64,000 nucleotides of DNA from positions 427,013 through 491,012 of the forward strand of contig NZ_JADKRW010000003.1 of NCBI RefSeq assembly GCF_015350995.1, read 5' to 3'. Every line of letters starts with the position of its first letter. The first letter of the stretch is position 1. This DNA comes from Curtobacterium sp. VKM Ac-1393 (lineage in GTDB: Bacteria > Actinomycetota > Actinomycetes > Actinomycetales > Microbacteriaceae). The translations under genes and the position numbers were made by a program. The notes under the pieces were generated by a model that ran no database searches, had not been told where the DNA came from, and saw only the letters and a program-made list of their open reading frames with translations. This document shows, in pieces, positions 35,412 to 44,304 of this stretch.

Positions 35412-38018
35412 TCAGTCCACGTCCACGTCGGCCCACCCGTCGAACCGACCGATCTCGGTGACCCGGACCACGGCCTCGCCAGCTTCGTCCGAGGCATCGA
35501 GGTCGATCGTTGCCGAGAACCCGAAGTCCTTGTCGCCCGACGGGTCCGCGAAGATCTGCCGTGCACGCCACACACGAGCCGGGCCCGACGAACCGGCACC
35601 AGCACCGGCCCCTGTCGCCCCCGCCTGGTCGAGCACCAGGTACGACATCGACCGTGCCTCGGCATCGGTGCCGATGGTGTCGTGCTCGTCGTAGTACTCC
35701 TCGAGCACCGCGTCCCACGCGTCGCCGTCGAACCCGGCTGCTGCGTCGAGCGCGCCGAGGCCGTCGACGTCGTCCCGTGCGGCGAGCAGCACCCGCTGGA
35801 AGAGCGCGTTCCGCACGAGCACGGTGAAGGCCCGCACGTTGCCGGTGAGCCGTGCGGGCTGCGGCGGCGCGATCTCCTGCTCTTCGGCGAGGGCCAGCAG
35901 CACATCGCCGTTGAGCAGCGCTTCCCATTCGTCGACGAGCGAGGAGTCGGTCTGCCGGACGACCTCGCCGAGCCACTCGATCAGGTCGTCGAGCTCCTGG
36001 TTCCGCTGTTCCTCGGTGATGGTCTGCCGCATGGTGCGGTAGGCGTCGGACAGGTACCGCAGCACGAGCCCCTCGGAGCGGGTGAGCTGGTAGAACCGCA
36101 CGAAGTCGCCGAAGGTCATCGCGCGTTCGTACATGTCGCGGACGACGGCCTTCGGGGACAGCTGGAAGTCGAGGACCCAGGGCTGTTCAGCCGCGTACGC
36201 CTCGTACGCCGCGGTCAGCAGCTCGTCGAGGGGCTTGGGCCAGGTGACCTCCTCGAGCAGCTCCATCCGCTCCTCGTACTCGATGCCCTCGCGCTTCATG
36301 CGGGCGACCTCTTCGCCGCGCTCCTTGAACTGCTGCTGCGACAGGATCGCCCGCGGGTCGTCCAGTGTCGCCTCGACGATCGAGACCATGTCCAGCGCAT
36401 AGGTGGGAGAGGAAGGGTCGAGCAGCTCGAACGCGGCGAGCGCGAACGGCGACAACGGCTGGTTGAGGGCGAAGTTCGACTGCAGGTCGACGGTGAGCCG
36501 GTACGTGACCGGAGGCCCCGGCACCCGCTCGATGACCTGCGCGTTGATGAGCGTGCGGGCGATGACGAGCGCGCGCCGGGCCATCGCGAGCTGCCGCGCA
36601 CGGGGTTCGTGGTTGTCGAACACCAGCGACCGGACCTCGTCGAACGCGGAACCCCCGCGAGCCACCACCGACAGCACCATCGCGTGCGTGATCCGCATCC
36701 GCGACACCATCGGCTCCGGTTCGGCGCCGATGAGCCGGTCGAACGACGCCTGCCCCCAGGACACGAACCCCTCCGGTGCCTTCTTCCGCTTGATCTTGCT
36801 CTTCTTCTTCTGGTCGTCCCCGGCCTTCGCGACCGCGCGGGCGTTCTCGATGTCGTGCTCGGGGGCCTCGGCGACGACGTCACCCTCGGTGTCGTACCCG
36901 GCGCGTCCGGCACGGCCGGCGATCTGGTGGAACTCGCGCGCGGACAGCTGCCGCATCTTGGTGCCGTCGAACTTGGTCAGCCCGGTGAACAGCACGGACC
37001 GGATCGGCACGTTGATGCCGACGCCCAGGGTGTCGGTGCCGCAGATGACCGGCAGCAGTCCGCGCTGTGCGAGCTGCTCCACGAGCCGTCGGTACTTCGG
37101 CAGCATGCCGGCGTGGTGCACGCCGATGCCGGCGCGGATCAGGCGGGACAGGGTCTGTCCGAAGCCGGCGCTGAAGCGGAAGCCCGCGATCGCCGAGGCG
37201 ATCTCGTCCCGGCGTTCACGTGAGGCGACCTTCGCCGACATCAGCGACTGCGCCCGTTCGAGCGCAGCCGCCTGGGCGAAGTGCACGATGTAGATCGGCG
37301 CCTTGCCCTCCTCCAGCAGCCGCTCGACGGTCTCCTGCACGGGCGTCATCACGTACTCGTACTCGAGCGGCACCGGTCGGCTGACCCCGGTCACGCGGGC
37401 GGTGGGCCGGCCGGTCCGGCGCGACAGGTCGTCGGCGATGGTGGTGACGTCGCCGAGGGTGGCCGACATCAGCAGGAACTGCGCGCGCTCGAGCACGAGC
37501 AGCGGCACCTGCCACGCCCAGCCGCGGTCCGGGTCGCCGTAGAAGTGGAACTCGTCCATCACGACGACGTCGACGTCGGCGTCGGGGCCTTCGCGCAGCG
37601 CGAGGTTCGCCAGGATCTCGGCGGTGCAGCAGACGATGGGGGCGTCGCCGTTGACGCTCGAGTCACCGGTGACCATGCCGACGTTCTGCGCGCCGAACAG
37701 CTCGACCAGCTGGAAGAACTTCTCAGAGACGAGCGCCTTGATGGGTGCCGTGTAGTAGCTCCGCTTGCCCTCGGCGAGCGCCGCGAAGTGGGCGCCGGCC
37801 GCGACGAGCGACTTACCGGTGCCCGTCGGGGTGCTCAGCACGACGTTCGCGCCGGAGACGAGCTCGATGACCGCTTCGTCCTGCGCCGGGTACAGCGGTC
37901 GGCCGCCCTCGGCCGCCCAGTCGGCGAACGCTTCGTAGACGGCGTCCGGGTCGACCGCGCCGTCCACCGCCGCCGGGATCGCGGCGACGAGCGGGGGCAG
38001 GGCGGTGACGTCGGTCAT
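35412..38018 (-). CDS. large DEAD/DEAH-box helicase with DUF3516
   Basis: This 868-residue SF2 helicase starts at ATG 38018; the longer open frame to 39233 is antisense of the LLM gene. Walker A is TPTGTGKS (63-70), motif II is the unusual DEFH (155-158), motif III is LLMSATL, and the second RecA domain has GVHHAGMLPKYRRLVE, GTDTLGVGINVP and QIAGRAGRAGYD. A Lys-rich insert (DQKKKSKIKRKKAPEG) follows. The C-terminal 400 residues are helical and correspond to the DUF3516 region of Ski2-like actinobacterial helicases. It probably remodels RNA. No neighbours are functionally linked. Confidence 0.9.
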   Translation of the reverse strand: MTDVTALPPLVAAIPAAVDGAVDPDAVYEAFADWAAEGGRPLYPAQDEAVIELVSGANVVLSTPTGTGKSLVAAGAHFAALAEGKRSYYTAPIKALVSEKFFQLVELFGAQNVGMVTGDSSVNGDAPIVCCTAEILANLALREGPDADVDVVVMDEFHFYGDPDRGWAWQVPLLVLERAQFLLMSATLGDVTTIADDLSRRTGRPTARVTGVSRPVPLEYEYVMTPVQETVERLLEEGKAPIYIVHFAQAAALERAQSLMSAKVASRERRDEIASAIAGFRFSAGFGQTLSRLIRAGIGVHHAGMLPKYRRLVEQLAQRGLLPVICGTDTLGVGINVPIRSVLFTGLTKFDGTKMRQLSAREFHQIAGRAGRAGYDTEGDVVAEAPEHDIENARAVAKAGDDQKKKSKIKRKKAPEGFVSWGQASFDRLIGAEPEPMVSRMRITHAMVLSVVARGGSAFDEVRSLVFDNHEPRARQLAMARRALVIARTLINAQVIERVPGPPVTYRLTVDLQSNFALNQPLSPFALAAFELLDPSSPTYALDMVSIVEATLDDPRAILSQQQFKERGEEVARMKREGIEYEERMELLEEVTWPKPLDELLTAAYEAYAAEQPWVLDFQLSPKAVVRDMYERAMTFGDFVRFYQLTRSEGLVLRYLSDAYRTMRQTITEEQRNQELDDLIEWLGEVVRQTDSSLVDEWEALLNGDVLLALAEEQEIAPPQPARLTGNVRAFTVLVRNALFQRVLLAARDDVDGLGALDAAAGFDGDAWDAVLEEYYDEHDTIGTDAEARSMSYLVLDQAGATGAGAGAGSSGPARVWRARQIFADPSGDKDFGFSATIDLDASDEAGEAVVRVTEIGRFDGWADVDVD

Positions 38019-38105
38019 GGCCCCATCCTCCCAGGCTGCGGTGACGAGATGGTCGGCTGCGTCGACCGGGAGGCCCGGCTCCATACACGCGCATAGACTC
38101 GCGTC

Positions 38106-39122
38106 ATGCGCGAACTCGGCTTCCTCACCTTCGTCCCGAACCACGGCGGCACGGAGGGTGCAGCGAGCGCCCTCGAGGACGGCCTCCGACTGTTCCAGGC
38201 GGCCGAGACCCTCGGCTACGGCACGGGCTGGGTCCGGGGCCGCCACTTCGAGCCGTTCCTGACGAGCCCGATGACGTTCTTCGCAGCCGCCGCGCAGCGC
38301 ACCAGCACCATCGCGTTCGGCACCGCCGTGCTCGGCATGCGCTACGAGGACCCGGTGCGCCTCGCCGAGGACGCCAGCACCGTCGACCTGCTCAGCGGCG
38401 GGCGTGTGCAGCTCGGCATCAGCACGGGCATCGCCGGGTACGGCCCGATCCTCGACCCGGTGTTCGGCGCCGTCGACCGCTCGTTCCGCGACGAGGCCGA
38501 GGCCCGCGCCTCCCGCCTGCTCGAGGTACTGCAGGGCGAGCCCCTCGGCAGTGCCGGCAAGGGCTACGAGAGCATCCCGGCTGGCGCGGACCTGACCCTG
38601 CAGCCCCTGAGCCCCGGCCTGCGCGACCGTGTCTGGTGGGGCGGCGGCAGCATGGGCACCGCGGTCCGTACGGCCGAGAAGGGCCTGTTGCTGCACTGCT
38701 CGACCCTGAACACCGAGGACACCGGCGCCCCGTTCGCCCAGGCGCAGGCCGACCAGATCACGGCCTACCGCGAGCGGTTCACCGAGCTCCACGGTGCGTC
38801 CGGTCGCACCTCCAAGGTCGCCGTCGGCCGCATCGTCGTCCCGTTGCTCGACGACCACGACCGAGCGGTGCACGACGAGTTCCTGACCGGGTACGCCGCC
38901 GGCATGGACGACGAGGGCCGGCCCCTCTCCGGTCCGCCGTTCCGGTTCAGCAAAGTCGTGTCCGGCGAACCAGCGGCCATCGTGGACGCGCTGCTCGCCG
39001 ACCCCGCCGTCACCGCGACCGACGAACTCGTGATCACCCTGCCGGCGAACGGCGACGCGGCAGCCCACGAGCGGATCCTGCGCATCGTGGCTGAAGAGAT
39101 CGCCCCGGCACTCCGCGCGTAG
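38106..39122 (+). CDS. LLM class flavin-dependent oxidoreductase, copy 1
   Basis: This 338-residue luciferase-like monooxygenase has a TIM-barrel with an FMN or F420 site. It begins MRELGFLTFVPNH, with LEDGLRLFQAAETLGYGTGWVRGRHF and FGTAVLGMRYEDPVRLAEDASTVDLLSGGRVQLGIS as family landmarks. The C-terminus ends EEIAPALRA. Family members oxidise diverse substrates with reduced flavin. It is paralogous to the 50752-51789 protein (same DPVxLAEDAxTxDLxSGGRxQLGxS block). The starts are divergent with the helicase gene, 87 bases apart. A terminator pair follows. Confidence 0.88.
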   Translation: MRELGFLTFVPNHGGTEGAASALEDGLRLFQAAETLGYGTGWVRGRHFEPFLTSPMTFFAAAAQRTSTIAFGTAVLGMRYEDPVRLAEDASTVDLLSGGRVQLGISTGIAGYGPILDPVFGAVDRSFRDEAEARASRLLEVLQGEPLGSAGKGYESIPAGADLTLQPLSPGLRDRVWWGGGSMGTAVRTAEKGLLLHCSTLNTEDTGAPFAQAQADQITAYRERFTELHGASGRTSKVAVGRIVVPLLDDHDRAVHDEFLTGYAAGMDDEGRPLSGPPFRFSKVVSGEPAAIVDALLADPAVTATDELVITLPANGDAAAHERILRIVAEEIAPALRA

Positions 39123-39134
39123 CCGAGAACAGGA

Positions 39135-39186
39135 CATCCGGCGGGGCTGCGATCGAGTCGGTGAGTCTCGAGAGCCCTGCCGGATG
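39135..39186 (+). terminator. terminator after LLM gene
   Basis: CATCCGGCGGGGCT (39135-39148) pairs with AGCCCTGCCGGATG (39173-39186) with one mismatch. A second hairpin, CATCTCGT with ACGAGATG (39189-39215), follows at once. Confidence 0.65.
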
Positions 39187-39569
39187 ACCATCTCGTCCCT
39201 GATCCGCACGAGATGGTGGGTCCATCGTTCCACCTACTGAGCGGTTTGTCACACCCGATCGGCCCGTTCGCACCAGAAAGTTGATCATCCTTCATTCGTT
39301 TTGCCCGGATCGCAGGAAGTCCGTCAACCGGTTGGTCGAAGCCCTTCCGGGCCGGAAGCAGTCGGGATGAACGAATGCGCCCCCGCGCGGACGCGGGGAC
39401 GCATTCTGGACGCACCGGGGAAGCTGGGGCATCGTCAGCCGGATCAGGAGGCCGAGTCGCACAACCAGCGACCCCGTAGTCGGTGCGTGCGCCGACGGTA
39501 ACCAGCCGACTGGCGCACGACGATGCTACTCAACAGTCGTCGCGGATGCGCGGAAACCGGACGAACTGG
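39187..39569. other. 383-base gap between convergent LLM and GH3 genes
   Basis: No gene is seen on either strand. It contains the second LLM hairpin (39189-39215), a hairpin of GAATGCGCCCCCGCG with CGCGGGGACGCATTC (39373-39406), and the left part of a 21-base palindrome over the GH3 stop (39562-39582). For a convergent gap it is unusually long, and the stretch 39250-39370 (with TTCATTCGTTTTGCCC) is more AT-rich than its flanks. Confidence 0.5.
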
Positions 39570-42038
39570 TCAGACCAGTTCGAGGGACGCGGTTCCAGCT
39601 TCGTCGGTCGCCGAGGCGCCGACGTGCAGCGCGAAGGTGCCGGGTTCGTACGCCCAGGCCCCGTCCCAGTGCGCGAACGCCCGGGCCGGCACCTCGATGG
39701 ACACCTCGGTCGACTCCCCCGCACCGAGGCGCACCGGGGCGAACCCGACGAGCCACCGGACCGGACGGTCCACCGCCGACGACTCCCGCGAGGCGTACAC
39801 CTGCACGACGTGCTTGCCGTCGCGCGACCCGGTGTTGGCGACCGTCGCGGTGACGATGACCGCGTCACCCTCGGACACCGTGGGTCCCGCCGCGACGCCG
39901 TCGATCGTCCAGGTCGTGTAGCCGAGACCGTGGCCGAACGGGTACGCAGGCGTGGTGCCCGCACGGAGCCAGGCGCGGTACCCGATGTGGACGCCCTCGT
40001 CGTACGACACCTTGCCGTCGACGGGCGTGACGTCCAGCACGGGCACGTCCGCCATCGCGACCGGCCAGGTGGTGGGCAGGCGGCCGCCGGGCTCCTGCGC
40101 GCCGGTGAGCACGTCGGCCAGGGCGTTGCCGTACTCCTGCCCGCCGAACCAGGTGAGCAGGACCGCGGCGACGTCGTTCCGCCACGGCATCTCCACCGGC
40201 GAACCGGCGTTCACGACGACGATCGTGTTCGGGTTGACGGCGGCGACCGCACGGACCAGGTCGTCCTGGTGACCGGGCAGTGCGAGCGACGAACGGTCGT
40301 AGCCCTCGGACTCGACCTTCGAGTTCGTGCCGACCACGACGACGGCGACGTCCGCGCCGCGGGCAGCCTCGACGGCCGCCTCGATCAGCACCGCGGGGTC
40401 GTCGTCGGACGGCTCCGTGCCGAACTGGTACGCCAGCACCCCGCCGAGCGTCTCATCCTGGATGACGTCGTACTCGATGCGGATCGCGACCTGCTGACCG
40501 GAGGTCACCGACACGGGCACCGATCGTGCCGGTGGGTTGAGGAACGCCGCACCGAGCTGGTCACCCTCGAACGGCACGTCCTCGTCGAGCACGAGCTCGC
40601 CGTCGATCCACAGGCGCGACCGGCCGGCCGCACCGATGCCGATCCGCACGGTGCCGTCAGAAGGTGCCGTGTAGGTCGTGGTGATGTCGAGCCGGTCCGC
40701 CTCACGCGTGGGGGCGTCGCCGCCGAACCAGAACAGCGCGGTGGCCCGGCGGTCCTCGACGTACAGCTCCTCGCCGTCCTTGACGAAGGCGACGCGGGCA
40801 CCGGGCTCGCCGGTGCCGGGGTTCGTGATGGTCGACAGCGGGAACTCCGCGATGCCCTCCTGCACGACGGCGCCGATCGTGTAGTCGACGGTGGCGCCCG
40901 GGAACGCCGCACGGATGCCGTCCAGCGGCGAGACCACCTTCGACGGCACGACGGTCGCCGAGCCACCGCCCTGGGTGCGCGCCTGGTCGGCGTTGTGGCC
41001 GATGACGGCGATGCGGGAGACAGCAGGCGCGTCGAGCGGCAGGACGCCGGTGTTGCGGACGAGGACGGTGCCCTCGGCCTCGGCCTCGCGGACGAACGCG
41101 ATGCCGTCCTCGACGTGCACCGGCTGCGCGGCGACGGGCTCGAAGCCCTCGAGGGCGCCGACGCGGGCGGCCAGGGTCAGGATGCGGCGGACCTTGCGGT
41201 CGATGGCCTCGATCGGCACGTCACCGGACCGTACGGCGGCGAGCAGCGGGCCCTCGCTCCACCACTGGTTCGGCCCGGGCATCGCGACGTCCTGCGACGC
41301 CTTCGCCGAGTCGACCGAGCGCACACCGGTCCAGTCGGACACGACGATGCCGTCGAAGCCCCACTCGGAGCTCAGCGGCGTCTCGAGCAGGTCGTGCTCG
41401 GACGCGGTGACGCCGTTGACCGAGTTGTACGACGACATGATCGCCCAGGCGTGCGCCTCGGTCACGGCCTTCTCGAACGCGAGCAAGTACAGCTCCCGCA
41501 GGGCCCGGTCGGAGACCTCGGTCGACGCGGTGAAGCGATCGGTCTCGTAGTCGTTCGCGATGTAGTGCTTCGGTGTCGCGGCGACACCGTTCTCCTGCAC
41601 GCCGTCGACGTACGACGCCGCCAGGTCACCGGTGAGCACCGGGTCCTCGCTGAACGCCTCGAAGTGGCGGCCGCCGAGCGGCGAGCGGTGCAGGTTGATG
41701 GTCGGGCCGAGCACGACGTCGACGCCCTTGCGACGCGCCTCGACGGCGGCTGCGGCGCCGTAGCGCTTCGCGATCGCGCGGTCCCACGACGCCGACAGGG
41801 CGGTCGCCGAGGGCAGGTTCAGCGACGGGTCGCGTTCATCCCACACCTCGCCACGGACCCCGGAGGGGCCGTCCGACATCAGGATCCGGCGCAGCCCGAT
41901 CTTCTCGATCGGCCAGGTGGTCCAGAAGTCACGCCCGGTCAGGAGCTGCACCTTCTCGTCGGTGGTCAGCTGGTCGACGAGCGCGTCGATGCGCTCGGCC
42001 GTACTGGAGGCAGTGGTCACGTCGTTCACGGTAGTCAC
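39570..42038 (-). CDS. GH3 beta-glucosidase with PA14-like insert
   Basis: This 822-residue glycoside hydrolase has a GTG start. The GH3 N-terminal barrel shows LLTGRDFWTTWPIEKIGL, SDGPSGVRG, PKHYIANDYETDR and IVVSDWTGVRSVDSAK, with the nucleophile Asp in VSDW. The C-terminal sandwich has IGHNADQARTQGGGS and GTNSKVESEGYDR. Inserted in it is a PA14-like module (ALFWFGGDAPTREADRLDI, then GRSRLWIDGELVLDE), and it ends with a fibronectin-III-like domain. It has no signal peptide, so it acts on imported beta-glucosides. It sits 39 bases after the MFS gene on the same strand, under the TetR operator. Confidence 0.93.
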   Translation of the reverse strand: MTTVNDVTTASSTAERIDALVDQLTTDEKVQLLTGRDFWTTWPIEKIGLRRILMSDGPSGVRGEVWDERDPSLNLPSATALSASWDRAIAKRYGAAAAVEARRKGVDVVLGPTINLHRSPLGGRHFEAFSEDPVLTGDLAASYVDGVQENGVAATPKHYIANDYETDRFTASTEVSDRALRELYLLAFEKAVTEAHAWAIMSSYNSVNGVTASEHDLLETPLSSEWGFDGIVVSDWTGVRSVDSAKASQDVAMPGPNQWWSEGPLLAAVRSGDVPIEAIDRKVRRILTLAARVGALEGFEPVAAQPVHVEDGIAFVREAEAEGTVLVRNTGVLPLDAPAVSRIAVIGHNADQARTQGGGSATVVPSKVVSPLDGIRAAFPGATVDYTIGAVVQEGIAEFPLSTITNPGTGEPGARVAFVKDGEELYVEDRRATALFWFGGDAPTREADRLDITTTYTAPSDGTVRIGIGAAGRSRLWIDGELVLDEDVPFEGDQLGAAFLNPPARSVPVSVTSGQQVAIRIEYDVIQDETLGGVLAYQFGTEPSDDDPAVLIEAAVEAARGADVAVVVVGTNSKVESEGYDRSSLALPGHQDDLVRAVAAVNPNTIVVVNAGSPVEMPWRNDVAAVLLTWFGGQEYGNALADVLTGAQEPGGRLPTTWPVAMADVPVLDVTPVDGKVSYDEGVHIGYRAWLRAGTTPAYPFGHGLGYTTWTIDGVAAGPTVSEGDAVIVTATVANTGSRDGKHVVQVYASRESSAVDRPVRWLVGFAPVRLGAGESTEVSIEVPARAFAHWDGAWAYEPGTFALHVGASATDEAGTASLELV

Positions 42039-42077
42039 GGTGGTCGGTCCTCTCGTTCAGAGCCTGGGGAAGCGTGG

Positions 42078-43346
42078 TCAGCGCACGCCGCGGATGCGGG
42101 ACACCGAGACGATGCCGAGCAGTCCGACGACGGCGCCGGTGATGAAGAAGCCGCTGTACCCGCCGGTCAGGGCGATGACGCCCGGAGCGGCCGCGGGCAC
42201 GATCGACTGGGGCAGGGCCTGCGCGATGTTGACGACGCCGAGGTCCTTCGCGTTGTCCTCGTCGGACGGCAGCACGTCGGTGATCAGCGCCAGGTCGACG
42301 GCGTAGAAGACGCCCATGCCGGCACCCATCACGAACTCGCCGACGAGCACCATGCCGAGCGACGGTGCGAGCGCGATGATCACGAGCCCGACCACGCCGA
42401 CGATGCCGGCGATCGCGACGAACAGCTTGCGGCGGCCGAGCTTGTCCGACAGCCACCCGGCGACGAGCGAGGTGAGCACGATGCCCACGACGTTCCAGAG
42501 CGTGCCCTGGAACACCGCGTTCGCGACGTGCTCCGAGTCCACCCCGATGTCGTCGCGCAGGAAGTACGTCAGGTAGCTCACCGCGGTGTACTGCGCGGCG
42601 ACCATCAGGAAGCGGGTCAGCCAGGCCCAGCCGAGGTCCGGGTGCTTCACCGGGTTGAAGACGAACGAACCGAAGACCTGCCCGATGCCGAGCCTCGACG
42701 TCGGCCGGGCGGCGAGCACCCGATCGCGGAACACGAGCGCGTAGAGCACGACGACGGCCGACCCGATGGCACCGGGGATGATCATCTGCGTCGCCGAGGT
42801 CGAGAAGAGCTGCACGAGGAACGTGCCGCCGACGAGCGCGAGGTTCTGCGCGAGCCCGAGCAGCGCCGCGACCCGACCACGCTGTGACCGCGTGACGTGG
42901 TCCGGCAGGACGGCCGTCAAGGCCGCGATCGTGGCGTTGTAGGCGATCTGCGTGACGCCCCACGCGATGACCAGCACGACGGTGGAGGTGGTCGTCGCGA
43001 CGACCACGAGGCCCGCGAAGCCGACCACGGTGCCACCGATGATCCACGGACGACGCATGCCGAGCCTCCCGGCCGTCCGATCGCTGAAGCGACCAGCCAG
43101 GGGGTTGGCGACCATCGCCGCGAACGCGCCGACACCGAGTGCCAGGCCGAGCACGCCCGCTTGGTTGTCCGGCGCGATCTCGGCGACCTTGAGCGCCATG
43201 GCGACCAGCACCGGTGGCAGCAGGGCGATGTACAGGCCGAGCATCGCGATCGGCATGCCGAGCGTGTACATGAGCGGGGCACCGCGACCGCGCGTGGGTG
43301 CCACGCCGGTCGGGGTTTCGGTGACGGTCAGGGCGTCGTTGGCCAC
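42078..43346 (-). CDS. MFS transporter, probable glycoside importer
   Basis: The protein is 422 residues from GTG 43346 after GAAGAGG; the longer frame to 43484 crosses the operator and is rejected. It has twelve hydrophobic helices. MFS signature loops are present: GRFSDRTAGRLGMRRPW between helices 2 and 3, and GWLSDKLGRRKLF between 8 and 9. It is the first gene of an operon with the GH3 enzyme, so uptake of oligosaccharides or aryl-glucosides for intracellular hydrolysis is likely (inference). Expression is probably repressed by the divergent TetR protein through the palindrome at 43424-43446. Confidence 0.9.
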   Translation of the reverse strand: MANDALTVTETPTGVAPTRGRGAPLMYTLGMPIAMLGLYIALLPPVLVAMALKVAEIAPDNQAGVLGLALGVGAFAAMVANPLAGRFSDRTAGRLGMRRPWIIGGTVVGFAGLVVVATTTSTVVLVIAWGVTQIAYNATIAALTAVLPDHVTRSQRGRVAALLGLAQNLALVGGTFLVQLFSTSATQMIIPGAIGSAVVVLYALVFRDRVLAARPTSRLGIGQVFGSFVFNPVKHPDLGWAWLTRFLMVAAQYTAVSYLTYFLRDDIGVDSEHVANAVFQGTLWNVVGIVLTSLVAGWLSDKLGRRKLFVAIAGIVGVVGLVIIALAPSLGMVLVGEFVMGAGMGVFYAVDLALITDVLPSDEDNAKDLGVVNIAQALPQSIVPAAAPGVIALTGGYSGFFITGAVVGLLGIVSVSRIRGVR

Positions 43347-43423
43347 TGCAACCTCTTCTCGGGTACGCCACCTGCATCGGTGACTCGCACGCCTTCGTCG
43401 GCGGCTCCGCCCACGGTAACACC

Positions 43424-43446
43424 AAAACCAAGTGACGCTTGGTTTT
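43424..43446. promoter_or_regulatory. TetR operator, perfect palindrome
   Basis: AAAACCAAG and CTTGGTTTT are exact nine-base arms with a five-base spacer (TGACG), lying between the MFS start (43346) and the TetR start (43478). Its AT-rich arms stand out in this GC-rich DNA. It probably overlaps both promoters. Confidence 0.8.
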
Positions 43447-43477
43447 CTGGGTGCACTCCGAGCGGTACAGTCCTGCC

Positions 43478-44068
43478 ATGGCACGACGGGGTTCGTACGC
43501 GAAGGGCATCGCGAAGCGCGAGGAGATCCTCACGGTCGCGCTCGACCTCGTCGCCTCGCAGGGGTTCCGCCGCACCAGCATCAAGGACATCGCCGACGCC
43601 GTCGGACTGACCCAGGCCGGACTGCTGCACTACTTCGACTCCAAGGACGAGCTCTGGGTCGAGATCCTGCGACGACGCGACGAGATGGACCTGCAGCACG
43701 ACTGGCAGGCGCCGGACCCGGCCGCGTTGCTCGCCGCCATCGTCCGGCACAACGCCGAGGTCCCCGGGCTCGTGCAGATGTTCGTGAACCTGTCCGCCGC
43801 CGCTGCGACCGACCCCGAGCACCCGGCGCACGCGTACTTCCAGGAACGCTACGAACGCAGCCGTCGTGACCTGTCCGCCGACTTCCGCACCATGCAGCAG
43901 GACGGACGGCTCCGCGCCGACCTCGACGCCGAGGAGCTGACGAGCGTGCTGCTCGCGGTGTCCGACGGCATGCAGATCCAGTGGCTGTTCGACCCGTCGC
44001 GGGACATGGCGCAGCATGTCGAGCTGGTCGCCCGGCTCGCGATCGCCCAGGTCGCCCCCACTCCCTGA
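43478..44068 (+). CDS. TetR family regulator of the glucoside operon
   Basis: This 196-residue regulator starts at ATG 43478; an upstream GTG would run through the operator. The DNA-binding domain is residues 10-55: REEILTVALDLVASQGFRRTS, then IKDIADAVGLTQAGLLHYFDSK, the canonical HTH and Tyr-Phe end. The C-terminal ligand domain is helical (TetR_C-like, ADLDAEELTSVLLAVSDGMQIQWLFDPS). It is divergent from the MFS-GH3 operon with a palindrome between, so it is probably a ligand-relieved repressor of that operon and itself; a sugar or aglycone could be the inducer. Confidence 0.9.
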   Translation: MARRGSYAKGIAKREEILTVALDLVASQGFRRTSIKDIADAVGLTQAGLLHYFDSKDELWVEILRRRDEMDLQHDWQAPDPAALLAAIVRHNAEVPGLVQMFVNLSAAAATDPEHPAHAYFQERYERSRRDLSADFRTMQQDGRLRADLDAEELTSVLLAVSDGMQIQWLFDPSRDMAQHVELVARLAIAQVAPTP

Positions 44069-44141
44069 CGCTGCGCGCCCCGCCGGGCGCTCCTCGCCGG
44101 GCGCTCCCCCGTCGCTCCCCTGCCGGACGCTCCCTGCCGGA

Positions 44142-44197
44142 ACCAGGTTCCGGACACAGCACCGCGCGATTCCGTGGTGCCGTGTCCGGAACCTGGT
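44142..44197. repeat. hairpin repeat, GGTTCCGGACAC family, copy 1
   Basis: ACCAGGTTCCGGACAC (44142-44157) and GTGTCCGGAACCTGGT (44182-44197) are exact complements, with a second inner stem CACC/GGTG. It lies in the 236-base gap after the TetR gene. The same element, diverged, is at 55133-55192. It could work as a terminator. Confidence 0.7.
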
Positions 44198-44304
44198 GTC
44201 GCGCGGCCGAGCGGGGTACGGACAGGGCCTGGCCGGGTCAGGCGACACCGGGCAGGATGGGCCGTGCCCGTCAGGGCGACCCGACAAGGATGTGGAGTGA
44301 CGCG

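Noticed and set aside
39483..42887. 1134-codon plus-strand frame over the GH3 and MFS genes
   Set aside because: Arg/Val/Asp-rich shadow of the minus-strand GH3 and MFS genes, which have intact motifs and starts.
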